Positions 9,601 through 18,300 of a stretch of DNA of 45,926 bases are shown piece by piece. The notes beneath the pieces were generated by a model. That model did no database searches and was not told the DNA's origin. It saw only the letters and a program-made list of their open reading frames with translations. Each line of letters opens with the position of its first letter. Positions within the stretch are counted from its first letter, which is position 1. Source of the DNA: Thalassotalea sp. PP2-459 (GTDB lineage Bacteria; Pseudomonadota; Gammaproteobacteria; Enterobacterales; Alteromonadaceae); contig NZ_MKQD01000028.1 in the NCBI RefSeq assembly GCF_001913705.1, positions 1 through 45,926 on the forward strand, read 5' to 3'. A program made the translations under genes and the position numbers.

Positions 9601-9796
9601 CGTTTACTGTTAATACTTTTTTTGTACCTGATGGTTCATGGACTATAGTAATAGTTGCGTCTTTAACCGCCGCACCTTGCGAAGTTAAAATATTACCACG
9701 CATAGAAGAAGACGTATCATCAGCAAAAACAGGTGTAGATAATCCAAGTGCGAGGATCACTGCACCCGAAATGAGTGAGAGGCGTTGGGTTTTCAT
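6620..9796 (-). CDS. Oar-like TonB-dependent outer-membrane receptor
   Basis: A 1058-residue outer-membrane receptor that should import a ligand using TonB and the proton motive force. The signal peptide is MKTQ...STPVFA, cleaved before DD at about residue 25. Next comes a carboxypeptidase-regulatory-like beta domain (about 30-115), a plug domain with NPMAVVGND, YNSLAVDGVNLND and SVVTKSGTNEFHG, and a long beta-barrel ending in an aromatic residue (IKYVF). Upstream in-frame codons to 9889 would add 31 residues before the signal peptide; the ATG at 9796 is preferred. The ligand is unknown, but a RutR-like operator in its promoter and the nearby cdd, deoA, nuclease-like and phosphatase genes suggest nucleosides, nucleotides or DNA fragments (inference). 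Confidence 0.85.
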   Translation of the reverse strand: MKTQRLSLISGAVILALGLSTPVFADDTSSSMRGNILTSQGAAVKDATITIVHEPSGTKKVLTVNDSGAFSARGLRVGGPYTVTIDSDTHKDKKLEGIYITLGDVFRISETLSSEDIERIAVTGAGEFFDPSKGSSSIFSGDDLTKSPAFNRDLKDIVRQNPMAVVGNDGVSLSLAGSNPRYNSLAVDGVNLNDDFGLAGNGYPTERSPISFDSIDQISVAVAPFTAKEGGFSGGKISVVTKSGTNEFHGSMFIEQAKDSWAGTPEHPETGEDIDLSFDEETWGATLGGPIIKDTLFFFASYETFESPSAVDKGPSDASVANKVSQISQAEVDRVVNIAQSKYGYDAGSWNDSIPLEDEKYSLKLDWNINDDHRASLTYSHGFSNSAGNQGSGYSDQLYLSSHWYNRSNEFDTYVGQVFSNWNENFSTEVKISHKESVNGQIPLGGLAFGEAKIDTVNGGQIMIGPDDSRHANELTNETFQFRISGEYLHEDHAISFGWEYEKVDVYNIFMQHYLGSWYFDSIDDFENGNANWFEYQNNPSLNRDDAAAAFSLGNHALYIEDSWDVTDTLNVTYGLRYELTINDDKPNANQGFIDRYGYSNNENLDGLDVFMPRVGFTWDATDELTIRGGVGRFSGGRPNVFISNAFTNDGSRIASYKSFNDVIAENTFLQNADLNSVPQHAQDQVANTVLGGPNTNIDAIDPNFEIPTTWQYSLAADYIADLSDYGLGDDWRISAEILYKDNEKDMTWSDLSRTLDTSKGNNGYTVEGRPIYTLADPNRDNRDVLLTNTSGGHSLIETLSLAKSWDTGFKANFSYTHSSIRNKIDATGTSTNTAYNYNPVIDPENPEVGTSAYEVKHRLTLNLSYNTEIFDGYNTAFHMFWERKSGRPYSYLLGWNNRNGISGELDLTSSNLPYIPTGADDAAVDFVNGLSYDEIMAELNTVGISSTGGYLPKNEYRAPWTTSMDLRLEQEIPGFMEGHKGLIYFDIKNALAIFDEDAGRIYQLPFGQSATEILDYSINDAGQYVYESANVSQGESPVEWKDRESTWSMKIGIKYVF

Positions 9797-9833
9797 GTTG
9801 TTAATTTCCCTTGGTGTATGTTTTATTTTATTA

Positions 9834-9862
9834 GTCATACATTTTGTTGACCAGTTGTTCAA
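9834..9862 (-). promoter_or_regulatory. Predicted promoter of the TonB receptor gene
   Basis: On the minus strand a -35-like TTGAAC (9857-9862) and a -10-like TATGAC (9834-9839) are separated by exactly 17 bases, predicting a start near 9827 and a leader of about 30 bases. The RutR-like operator occupies the -35 and most of the spacer, which fits repression. Confidence 0.5.
9847..9862. promoter_or_regulatory. RutR-like operator before the TonB receptor
   Basis: The plus-strand sequence TTGACCAGTTGTTCAA matches 13 of the 14 fixed positions of the E. coli RutR consensus TTGACCAnnTGGTCAA. It lies 50 bases upstream of the receptor ATG, inside its predicted promoter, and in the same intergenic region as the divergent RutR-like gene. 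Confidence 0.7.
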
Positions 9863-10268
9863 AAAGCACAACAAAGATGTACGGTTCAAAGTCTTTATTT
9901 ATTATAAATTAGAGCAGACTTTTTTTACACTTTTATTACACTATTTCACAAACATGATAAATACAAGTTAAAAAACAATTAAACATCAGCGTTAAAAAAC
10001 CGACCAAAAAAATAAAAATAGATATAAAACAAATGGTTAAACATTAATTACTCTAATGGCATTTATTTTGATTTTTTCTCTATTTTAATATGATTTTTTT
10101 CTAAAGAATCGACACCTTATAATATAACCATTTAGTCAAGATATTAATAAGTATCCATATAAACAAATAAAAACAATGAGTTACATATTAAAACTTAAAT
10201 AACCAAATAATCATATAATATTTCATTCACAATACTAATTATTCATTTCATATCGAATAACTTAGCTT

Positions 10269-10298
10269 TTGTAAAAGTGTCTTTATAAGCGTTATAAT
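10269..10298 (+). promoter_or_regulatory. Predicted promoter of the RutR-like operon
   Basis: A TTGTAA hexamer (10269-10274) and a perfect TATAAT (10293-10298) are 18 bases apart. This predicts a start near 10305 and a leader of about 130 bases before the regulator ATG at 10435. Confidence 0.55.
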
Positions 10299-10398
10299 CA
10301 TCACTTTATTAACGCTATTTATTGCGATAAAGGCGAACTACCGCATTGTGATTGCATGCAGAATACAATCTCTGCTAGTGTAAGCAGCATTAAAATAG

Positions 10399-10414
10399 TC
10401 GACCGATTAGACAA
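10399..10414. promoter_or_regulatory. Weak RutR-like site before the regulator
   Basis: TCGACCGATTAGACAA matches 10 of the 14 fixed positions of the RutR consensus and ends 20 bases before the regulator start. The position suits autoregulation, but the match is poor and the two halves are not symmetric. Confidence 0.25.
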
Positions 10415-10434
10415 CCATAATAATAAGTAAACAT

Positions 10435-11064
10435 ATGACTGATACTTCAAACAAAAAGCAAGGAAAGATCCGCATCAAAAGCGAGCAAAAAATATTAATT
10501 GCTGCGCAAGATGAATTCATAACCCATGGCTATAAAGGTGCTACCGTTCAATCAATAGCAGACCAAGCCGGATTGCCAAAAGCAAATGTATTGTACTATT
10601 TTAAAAATAAAGAAAATATTTACCATGCGGTATTAGAACAAACATTAGACATGTGGGATGAAGGAATTGGTGATATTATTTATGAAGATGGCCCGAAAGT
10701 CGCCATCGAAAAGTTTGTTGCTGCTAAAGTTAACATGTCATTTAAAGCACCTAAAGCGTCTAAAATATATGCCATGGAGATTATTCAAGGCGCACAACAT
10801 TTAAAAGAATTTGCTCGAACATATCTAAGAAAGTGGGTTAGAGAAAAATCAAAAGTGTTTCAACAGTGGATTAACGAAGGAAGGATGACAGAAGTAGATC
10901 CTGTCAACTTAATTTTCTTAATTTGGTCAACAACGCAACACTATGCTGATTTTGAAACACAAATTCTGACGATAATGAACCGTGCAGATTATGAGGAAGA
11001 GGATATAGAGCATGTTACGCAGTTTCTAACAGGCTTTATTTTAAAAGGACTAGGAATAAAATAA
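10435..11064 (+). CDS. RutR-like TetR-family regulator
   Basis: A 209-residue TetR repressor-type protein. The helix-turn-helix lies at about residues 38-57 (ATVQSIADQAGLPKANVLYYF). The ligand domain resembles E. coli RutR (YcdC-type C-terminal domain): compare ASKIYAMEIIQGAQHL and, near 155-172, NLIFLIWSTTQHYADFETQ with RutR's HLIFMIWASTQHYADFATQ. RutR binds uracil and thymine and releases DNA; a pyrimidine effector is inferred here. It is first in a tight unit with the EEP and phosphatase genes (two bases to the next ATG). Operators like the RutR consensus lie before the TonB receptor and cdd-deoA, both related to pyrimidine use. I leave the symbol empty because orthology with rutR is unproven. 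Confidence 0.8.
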   Translation: MTDTSNKKQGKIRIKSEQKILIAAQDEFITHGYKGATVQSIADQAGLPKANVLYYFKNKENIYHAVLEQTLDMWDEGIGDIIYEDGPKVAIEKFVAAKVNMSFKAPKASKIYAMEIIQGAQHLKEFARTYLRKWVREKSKVFQQWINEGRMTEVDPVNLIFLIWSTTQHYADFETQILTIMNRADYEEEDIEHVTQFLTGFILKGLGIK

Positions 11065-11066
11065 AC

Positions 11067-12245
11067 ATGAAACTACTTATTACAATTACAGGCTTTTTAC
11101 TGCTAATGTCTACTCACGTTCAAGCGAAAAAACCGATACGCGTTGCAACCTTTAATGTCAGTATGGAAGCGTTAAATTATATTCAACAAAACGATAACAG
11201 CAAGGTCACAGGTACAGAACTTCTTGATGCAATGAAAAATGAGCATCAACAAATCAAAAATATTGCCGAAATTATTCAACGTGTGAACCCTGATATATTA
11301 TTAATCAATGAGATTGATAACCATAGAAATGTTGGCCGAGAAGCCATGCTAACATTCATGGATAACTTTTTATCGGTTGGTCAAAATGGACAACAGCCGA
11401 TCCATTATTCTTTTTCGTACCAATCGCCAGTAAACACAGGTGTTTTATTACCAGCAGATGCTAATGGTGATGGAAAAATAACACACCCTAGCGACACTCA
11501 CGGTTTTGGATATTTTCCAGGACAATATTCAATGGCGATAATGTCGCGCTACCCCATTGATGCTCAATATATTAGAACCTTTCAGAAATTTAAATGGAGT
11601 GATATGCCTGGCGCATTAAAGCCAGTAGACCCTAAAACTGGAGAAGATTACTACTCTAAAGAAGTATGGCAAGCATTAAGGTTATCTTCTAAAACCCATT
11701 GGGATATACCTATTCGAATATACGATACCACATTACACGTACTCGCCAGTCACCCTACTCCACCAGTATTTGATGGACCAGAAGATAGAAATGGTAAACG
11801 TAATCACGATGAAATACGATTTTGGCATGATTATATAACACCAGGTAAAAGTGATTATATCTATGATGACAACAAAAAATCTGGTGGCTTAAATAAAGGC
11901 GATTTGTTCGTGATTGCTGGAGATTTAAATGCATCCCCAGTTGAAGGCGATGCTATCAATAGCAGTATAAGTGCACTCATTGATCATCCTAATGTTCAAG
12001 ATCCTAAACCAAGTAGTAATGCAGCGTCACAACACTCACCAGACAACAAACATGCCGCTAATCATACGGCCTATTGGCGTATGAGAGCAGACTATTTATT
12101 ACCTTCTAAGCATGGCTTTAAAGTGGTTGATTCAGGTGTTTTTTGGCCAGAAATAAATGATGATAATTACCGGTTAATAGAGTCTAGAAAGGCGTCTTCA
12201 GATCATCGTTTAGTCTGGGTTGATATTTTATTAACCGATTATTAA
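11067..12245 (+). CDS. Secreted endonuclease/exonuclease/phosphatase-family protein
   Basis: A 392-residue metal-dependent phosphoesterase of the DNase I-like (EEP) fold, exported by a signal peptide (residues 1-20, cut after HVQA). Active-site landmarks are N30 in ATFNV, E82 in NEID, the GDLNASP segment in the C-terminal third, MRADYLLPS and the terminal SDH motif (ASSDHRLVW). Residues about 131-138 (DANGDGKI) form an EF-hand/dockerin-like calcium loop. The family includes nucleases, lipid phosphodiesterases and inositol phosphatases, so the substrate is not fixed. The operon with a RutR-like regulator and an alkaline phosphatase suggests breakdown of nucleic acids or nucleotides outside the cytoplasm. 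The start is two bases after the regulator stop. Confidence 0.8.
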   Translation: MKLLITITGFLLLMSTHVQAKKPIRVATFNVSMEALNYIQQNDNSKVTGTELLDAMKNEHQQIKNIAEIIQRVNPDILLINEIDNHRNVGREAMLTFMDNFLSVGQNGQQPIHYSFSYQSPVNTGVLLPADANGDGKITHPSDTHGFGYFPGQYSMAIMSRYPIDAQYIRTFQKFKWSDMPGALKPVDPKTGEDYYSKEVWQALRLSSKTHWDIPIRIYDTTLHVLASHPTPPVFDGPEDRNGKRNHDEIRFWHDYITPGKSDYIYDDNKKSGGLNKGDLFVIAGDLNASPVEGDAINSSISALIDHPNVQDPKPSSNAASQHSPDNKHAANHTAYWRMRADYLLPSKHGFKVVDSGVFWPEINDDNYRLIESRKASSDHRLVWVDILLTDY

Positions 12246-12261
12246 TTTTATGGAAAAGCAA

Positions 12262-13644
12262 ATGAAAAAACTGTTAATCTCTCTTGCTGTTGCTTCAATC
12301 ACTTTAGGTTGTAATGCGACAAGTGAAGTCACCAAACAACCTGTAACAAAAACCCCCATTACTAATGTGATTATGATTGTTGCGGATGGCATGGGCCCAG
12401 CTTTCCCTACAGCATACCGTTATTATGCCGACAACCCATCAACACCCAATATAGAGCAAACTGTTTTTGACAAACATCTTGTTGGCATGAGCAGCACCTA
12501 TCCAGCCCAGGAATCTGGCCGAGTTACTGACTCTGCTGCTGGTGCAACTGCCCTAGCAGCGGGTGTTAAAACATATAATTCAGCCATTAGTGTTGATGTC
12601 AACAAACAGCCCGTTGAAACGGTATTACAACGCGCCAAAGCACTAGGTAAAAAAACGGGTGTGGTCGTAACTTCACAAGTTAATCATGCTACACCAGCGG
12701 CATACATCACTCACAATGAAAGTCGAAAAAACTATAATGCCATTGCTGATAGCTATATTGATAATGGGATAAATGTCGATGTGTTATTCGGTGGTGGTTG
12801 GCAGTATTTCATTCGAGATGATAGAAATTTAGTGAATGAGTTCAAACAAGCAGGTTTTGATTATATCGACAACTTCGAACTACTTTCGCAAACAAATACA
12901 AACAATAAACTACTTGGTTTATTCGCAGATGTTGGTTTACCTCCAGCCTTAGATAATGGCGGAGGTAAATTATTAGAAATGACGAAAACCGCGTTGTCTC
13001 ATTTAGAAAACCCTAATGGCTTTTTTATGCTAGTTGAAGCAAGCCAAGTTGATTGGGCTGGGCACAGCAACGATATAAATAGTGCAATGGCTGAAATGCA
13101 CGATTTAGCACAAACATTAGCGTATTTAGAAAGTTATGTTGATTCTAATCCAAATACACAAGTAATTTTAACTGCAGATCATAGCACTGGTGGCTTAACA
13201 TTAGCGGCTAAAGGTGAATACCGATGGTCACCTGAAATGCTACGAGAGATGAAAACATCAACGTCTGCTGCCGCTCAAGTTCTGGCTGATAGTGAAATTT
13301 CAAAAACAAGCCTAAGTGCTGCACTAGCAAATATAACACTAGAAGACGAAGATGTTACAAACGTTATTGAAGCGAAAGAAAAAGCGTTATCTAAGCTACA
13401 AGCATATTTACAGTTAACCCCTGAGCAACAAAAGAAGCAACGTAAACCAAGTGTTAAGTATGCGCTGTATCGCGCATTAAATAGCATTATTGATCGCAAA
13501 ACGAATACAGGCTGGACAACCTCCGGTCATACAGCGGTAGATGTACCTGTTTACGCCATTGGTGCCCAAAGTGCTATTTTTGAAGGATTAATAGATAACA
13601 CTGATATTGCGAAGGGTGTGTTTACCTTGATTGAAAATAACTAG
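12262..13644 (+). CDS. Alkaline phosphatase (PhoA family), probable lipoprotein
   Basis: Hydrolyses phosphomonoesters in the periplasm or at the outer surface. The 460 residues begin with a short signal ending in ITLGC, a plausible lipobox with C17. The nucleophile is S91 in VTDSAAGATA. Metal ligands are seen in IVADGMG (D42), EASQVDWAGH (about 259-268), TADHST (about 305-310) and SGHTAVD near the end; R155 in SRK corresponds to the phosphate-binding Arg. At the E. coli D153 and K328 positions it has His (H142) and Trp (W265), as in the Vibrio cold-active enzyme. The frame has an ATG at 12250, but the ATG at 12262 has GGA seven bases upstream and starts the signal directly. It is last in the regulator-EEP-phosphatase unit. 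Confidence 0.88.
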   Translation: MKKLLISLAVASITLGCNATSEVTKQPVTKTPITNVIMIVADGMGPAFPTAYRYYADNPSTPNIEQTVFDKHLVGMSSTYPAQESGRVTDSAAGATALAAGVKTYNSAISVDVNKQPVETVLQRAKALGKKTGVVVTSQVNHATPAAYITHNESRKNYNAIADSYIDNGINVDVLFGGGWQYFIRDDRNLVNEFKQAGFDYIDNFELLSQTNTNNKLLGLFADVGLPPALDNGGGKLLEMTKTALSHLENPNGFFMLVEASQVDWAGHSNDINSAMAEMHDLAQTLAYLESYVDSNPNTQVILTADHSTGGLTLAAKGEYRWSPEMLREMKTSTSAAAQVLADSEISKTSLSAALANITLEDEDVTNVIEAKEKALSKLQAYLQLTPEQQKKQRKPSVKYALYRALNSIIDRKTNTGWTTSGHTAVDVPVYAIGAQSAIFEGLIDNTDIAKGVFTLIENN

Positions 13645-13704
13645 GGTTAATGAATTACTGTTAAACTAATCGCATTAAACACAAACGCGAAGTTCTTCAC
13701 GAAT

Positions 13705-13736
13705 AAAAGCCAGCAAATTCAATTGCTGGCTTTTTT
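13705..13736 (+). terminator. Terminator after the alkaline phosphatase
   Basis: Twelve-pair arms 13705-13716 and 13723-13734 with a six-base loop are followed by T residues to 13736. It ends the RutR-like operon and could also act in reverse because of the A-rich left arm. Confidence 0.85.
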
Positions 13737-13804
13737 ACGCAAGTTTTATCAAGCACACTTGAGTTCATCGGTTTAAAGTAGCTAAAAATCATTCAGGATT
13801 GTCA

Positions 13805-14662
13805 ATGTCGCAATATTCTATAAAGATACAAACGCTGATTAACTATATTGAAGAAAACCTCGCGGAGTCTCTTACCCTTTCAGAGTTAAGTAAGCAATCG
13901 GCTATTTCAAGTTTTCATCTTCATCGATTATTTAGCGCCCAAGTAAAAAAACCACTTCGTCAGTACGTGCAAACAAGACGATTGATTCGTGCTGCTCATC
14001 AAGTGTATTTACGCGATCAAGATATTACCGACATTGCTTTTGATGCCGGCTATCAATCTTTAGAGGCGTTTAGTAGAGCATTTAAAAAGAAGTTTAAACA
14101 ATCTCCTCGTGATTTTCGATTAACACCAAACAATAAACCATGGCTTATTACGCCAGCATTAGCTAAAGAGGAAGCTAACATGATCCATTATAATAATAAT
14201 GACGTATCAATTATTGATTTTCCACGTACCTGTGTTGCCACCTACCGACATCAAGGCGATCCCGCAAACATAATGGCCAGTGTGCAACATTTTATTCAAT
14301 GGCGAAGAGCACATCACACACCTCCTGATCAGTCTAAAACCTTTAATTTACTTTACAGTGATCCAGAACAAGCTGAACCAAGTGCATTCATTTTTGACAT
14401 TTGCGCAGAAACTAAACATGAACTTTCAAATGAACAATATCAAATTTTCAGTCAAATAATTCCTAAAATGAAATGTGCAAAATTACCTTATCAAGGGCCC
14501 GACCAAGGGCTAGCAACCGCACTTAACTTTCTCTACAGTGATTGGTTAAACCATAATGATGAAACTCTTGCTGACTTTCCCTGTATCATTGAACGATTAA
14601 CCATGTACCCTGATGTCGCGCCACATCAAGCAACATTAAATATCTATTTGCCGCTACAATAA
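13805..14662 (+). CDS. AraC-family regulator with GyrI-like ligand domain
   Basis: A 285-residue transcription factor. The N-terminal third (about 5-105) is an AraC/XylS DNA-binding domain with two helix-turn-helix motifs (LTLSELSKQSAISSFHLHRLF, and ITDIAFDAGYQSLEAFSRAF with the KQSPRDFR end). The remainder (about 125-285) looks like a GyrI/SbmC-type effector-binding domain, the Rob/BmrR small-molecule pocket. The first in-frame codon is TTG at 13799, but the ATG at 13805 has AGGA six bases upstream. It is flanked by terminators on both sides and stands alone, so its target is unknown; multidrug or envelope stress genes are common targets of such proteins. Confidence 0.85.
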   Translation: MSQYSIKIQTLINYIEENLAESLTLSELSKQSAISSFHLHRLFSAQVKKPLRQYVQTRRLIRAAHQVYLRDQDITDIAFDAGYQSLEAFSRAFKKKFKQSPRDFRLTPNNKPWLITPALAKEEANMIHYNNNDVSIIDFPRTCVATYRHQGDPANIMASVQHFIQWRRAHHTPPDQSKTFNLLYSDPEQAEPSAFIFDICAETKHELSNEQYQIFSQIIPKMKCAKLPYQGPDQGLATALNFLYSDWLNHNDETLADFPCIIERLTMYPDVAPHQATLNIYLPLQ

Positions 14663-14687
14663 CGAAATAACACCGTCAATATTGCAA

Positions 14688-14720
14688 AAAAAACCGATAA
14701 ACAAGGTTTATCGGTTTTTT
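14688..14720. terminator. Bidirectional terminator between the AraC-type gene and greA
   Basis: Fifteen-pair arms 14688-14702 and 14706-14720 contain A-rich and T-rich flanks with a three-base loop. It lies between convergent genes and can serve both the AraC-type gene and greA. Confidence 0.88.
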
Positions 14721-14741
14721 AACAGCTGAACCTAGCAAATA

Positions 14742-15218
14742 TTACTTATGTTCTACCGCGATAATTTCATATTCAACCAAACCAGATGGCGTGGTAATTT
14801 CAACCTCAGAATCAACCGTTTTACCAATTAGCCCGCGAGCAATCGGTGAATTTACTGAAATGCGATTATTTTTAATATCGGCTTCATCATCACCTACAAT
14901 TTGGTAAGTCATTTCTTCTTCTGTATCTATGTTTAAAAGCGTTACTGTAACACCAAAAATCACTTTACCATTATTAGGAATTTTAGTTACGTCAATAACT
15001 TGTGCGTTACCAAGTTTACCTTCGATATCTTGAATGCGCCCTTCACAAAAGCCCTGCTGTTCACGGGCTGCATGATATTCTGCATTTTCCTTTAAATCAC
15101 CATGTTCACGAGCTTCAGCAATTGCCTCAATGATTTCAGGGCGCTTTTCTGATTTCAAATAGTTCAATTCATCACGCAAGGCTTCAGCACCTTTAAGCGT
15201 CATAGGGTATTGATTCAT
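14742..15218 (-). CDS. greA: Transcription elongation factor GreA
   Basis: Binds RNA polymerase in its secondary channel and stimulates cleavage of backtracked transcripts. The 158 residues equal E. coli GreA in length. The N-terminal coiled coil carries the tip acidic pair ([20 protein letters not shown] and E near residues 41-44) and the C-terminal FKBP-like domain has GDDEAD and [11 protein letters not shown]. The ATG has AAGGA close upstream. It follows carB by 113 bases, in the dapB-carA-carB-greA order also found in Pseudomonas. A hairpin with only a weak T tract lies between carB and greA, so partial readthrough is possible. Confidence 0.97.
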   Translation of the reverse strand: MNQYPMTLKGAEALRDELNYLKSEKRPEIIEAIAEAREHGDLKENAEYHAAREQQGFCEGRIQDIEGKLGNAQVIDVTKIPNNGKVIFGVTVTLLNIDTEEEMTYQIVGDDEADIKNNRISVNSPIARGLIGKTVDSEVEITTPSGLVEYEIIAVEHK

Positions 15219-15239
15219 TATTTCCTTTTCCTAAAAGAT

Positions 15240-15261
15240 AAAGGTGGTCAAAACCACCTTT
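15240..15261 (-). terminator. Hairpin between carB and greA, weak terminator
   Basis: Perfect nine-base arms (15240-15248 and 15253-15261) have a four-base loop. On the minus strand the stem is followed by ATCTTTTAGG, a broken T tract, so termination after carB is probably partial and greA may be reached. Confidence 0.5.
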
Positions 15262-15331
15262 ATATCAAACTTTATTACCAATAATGACTAGCTTAACAGA
15301 ACTGTCATCATTCGACAAAGAATACTCTACG

Positions 15332-18300
15332 TTAGCCTTTAGCGCATAACGCATGTAATTCCTGAATAGAGTTAACCGTTTTAAGTGCATCTGCTGCATG
15401 TGCTTGGCATGATGCATAAGCGGCATTCAATGTCGTAGTATAAGGTACTTTATAACGTAATGCCCCACCTCGCAATACTTTAGAGTCTTCAATGGCTTTA
15501 CGCCCTTCTGTCGTATTAATGATGTAGTTATATTCGCTATTTTTAATTCTATCAAGAATATGTGGGCGACCTTCATGTACTTTATTGACAAGACGACACG
15601 GTACATTGGCTTCACCTAACACAACAGCAGTGCCGTGCGTAGCATCTATTTCATAGCCAAGTTCCACCATTTTTCTACCCAGTTCAACAACACGTTCTTT
15701 GTCGCTGTTTCTGACAGAAATAAGCGCTCTACCTGATTTAGGCACCGATACACCAGCACCAAGGTTAGCTTTAGCGTATGCATCTTCAAACGTTTTACCT
15801 ACGCCCATTACTTCACCTGTAGAACGCATTTCAGGACCTACAAGAGGGTCACTACCATGGAACTTATTAAACGGGATAACCACTTCTTTTACAGAGAAAT
15901 AAGGTGGAATGACTTCTTCGGTAATACCAAGCTCAGCCAGTTTTTTACCTGCCATTACTCGTGCACCAATTTTTGCTAAAGGAACTGACGTTGCTTTAGA
16001 AACAAACGGCACAGTACGTGCTGCACGCGGGTTAACTTCAATGAGGTAAACCTGACCATCCTTCACTGCCATCTGAGTATTCATTAAGCCAACAACACCT
16101 AATTCAAAGGCAAGATCTGATACTTGCTTACGCATAACATCTTGTACTTCTTGGTTCAAGCTATACGCAGGTAATGAACATGCGGAATCACCAGAGTGAA
16201 CACCTGCTTGTTCGATGTGTTGCATAATACCGCCAACAACAACACTTTCGCCATCACATAACACATCAATATCAACTTCAATCGCATCATCTAAAAAGTG
16301 ATCAAGCAATACTGGCGCTTCATTGGACACACTTACCGCTTCGTTCATATAACGGCGTAAGTCTTCTAGGTCGTATACAATTTCCATTGCACGGCCACCT
16401 AAAACATATGATGGACGAACCACTAAAGGAAACCCGATCGCTTCTGCTTTTACAAGCGCTTCTTCTACAGAAGTAACCGTTGCATTCTCAGGTTGTAATA
16501 ACTCTAAACGCTCAACCGCTTGTTGAAAACGTTCTCTATCCTCTGCACGGTCAATAGCATCAGGGGAAGTACCAATAATCGGAACACCTGCTGCTTCTAA
16601 CGCTCGTGCTAATTTCAACGGTGTTTGACCGCCATATTGCACAATAACGCCGACAGGCTTTTCAACACGTACAATTTCTAATACGTCTTCAAAAGTAATC
16701 GGTTCAAAGTACAAACGATCTGACGTATCATAATCGGTAGACACTGTTTCAGGGTTACAGTTAACCATTATTGTTTCATAACCGTCTTCACGCAATGCTA
16801 ATGCAGCATGTACACAACAGTAGTCAAACTCTATACCTTGACCAATGCGGTTAGGACCACCACCTAAAATAATAATTTTCTTATTATCAGTAGGCGCAGA
16901 TTCACACTCTTCATCATAGCTTGAATACATATAGGCAGTGTCTGATTTAAACTCTGCTGCACAGGTATCAACACGCTTGTAAACAGGGAATATTTCAGCA
17001 CTATGACGTTTTTTACGTATCTCAGTTTCACTAACACCAATTAATGATGCTAAGCGTAAGTCCGCAAAACCTTTACGTTTCAATTGACGTAAGTACTCAG
17101 GTGTTAGCCCCGCCATACCATTTTCTGCAACATTTTGTTCTTCAAGTACAATATCTTCAATTTGCACAAGGAACCAGCGATCAATTTTGGTCAACCGGAA
17201 GACATCATCAACCGAAAGACCTAAACGGAATGCATCAGCAACGTACCAAATTCGATCAGCACCGGCTTCTTGAAGCTCATGCATAATCTTTGTTTTTGCA
17301 CCCGGTTGAGTGACATCAACTTGTGGGTCAAAACCAGAAGCACCAACTTCTAAACCACGCAATGCTTTTTGCATCGATTCTTGTTGGTTACGGCCAATTG
17401 CCATGACTTCACCCACAGACTTCATTTGCGTGGTCAAGCGATCTTCAGAACCAGCAAATTTTTCAAAGTTAAAACGTGGGATTTTAGTCACAACGTAATC
17501 AATGGTAGGTTCGAATGATGCTGGCGTTGCACCACCGGTAATATCATTTGAAAGTTCATCAAGGGTATAACCAACAGCCAGTTTGGCAGCAATTTTAGCA
17601 ATTGGGAAACCTGTCGCTTTAGATGCTAGTGCCGACGAACGTGAAACACGCGGGTTCATTTCAATAATAACCATTCGGCCAGTATCTGGGCAAACGCCAA
17701 ACTGTACGTTTGAACCACCCGTTTCAACACCAATTTCACGCAATACCGCCAAAGAAGCGTTACGCATTATTTGGTATTCTTTATCCGTTAGCGTTTGAGC
17801 AGGTGCAACCGTGATTGAGTCACCCGTATGAATACCCATCGGGTCAAAGTTTTCAATAGAACAGATGATAATACAGTTATCATTTTTGTCCCTAACCACT
17901 TCCATTTCATATTCTTTCCAACCAATTAATGATTCATCAATTAATAATTCGTTGGTAGGTGAAAGATCTAAGCCTCGTGTACAAATGGTTTCAAATTCTT
18001 CTTGGTTATAAGCAATACCACCGCCTGTACCACCCATAGTGAACGAAGGACGAATGATACAAGGAAAACCGATGCGTTTAGCGGTTGCTTTAGCTTCTTC
18101 CATTGAGTGAACAATTTCAGCACGTGGCGTTTCAAGCCCAATGCTTTTCATTGCTTTATCGAAACGACTGCGATCTTCGGCTTTGTCTATCGCATCAGCT
18201 GTTGCACCAATCATTTCAACATCAAATTCTTTTAAAACACCATTCGCTTCTAATTCTAGCGCGCAGTTTAATGCCGTTTGGCCCCCCATTGTTGGTAGCA

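Larger units (their letters stand above)
9863..10434. other. AT-rich divergent intergenic region
   Basis: This is the longest gene-free stretch of the window: with 9797-9862 it spans 638 bases between the TonB receptor and the divergent regulator. It is strongly AT-rich, with many A and T runs. No plausible small gene was seen. It holds the regulator promoter (10269-10298) and a weak operator-like site near the regulator start. Confidence 0.6.

Noticed and set aside
9797-9889. Longer N-terminus for the TonB receptor
   Set aside because: It would place 31 residues before a clear signal peptide and cover the predicted promoter and operator.
15243-15258. RutR-like box between carB and greA (GGTGGTCAAAACCACC)
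   Set aside because: The half-sites are in the reverse order of the RutR palindrome; it is better explained as a hairpin.
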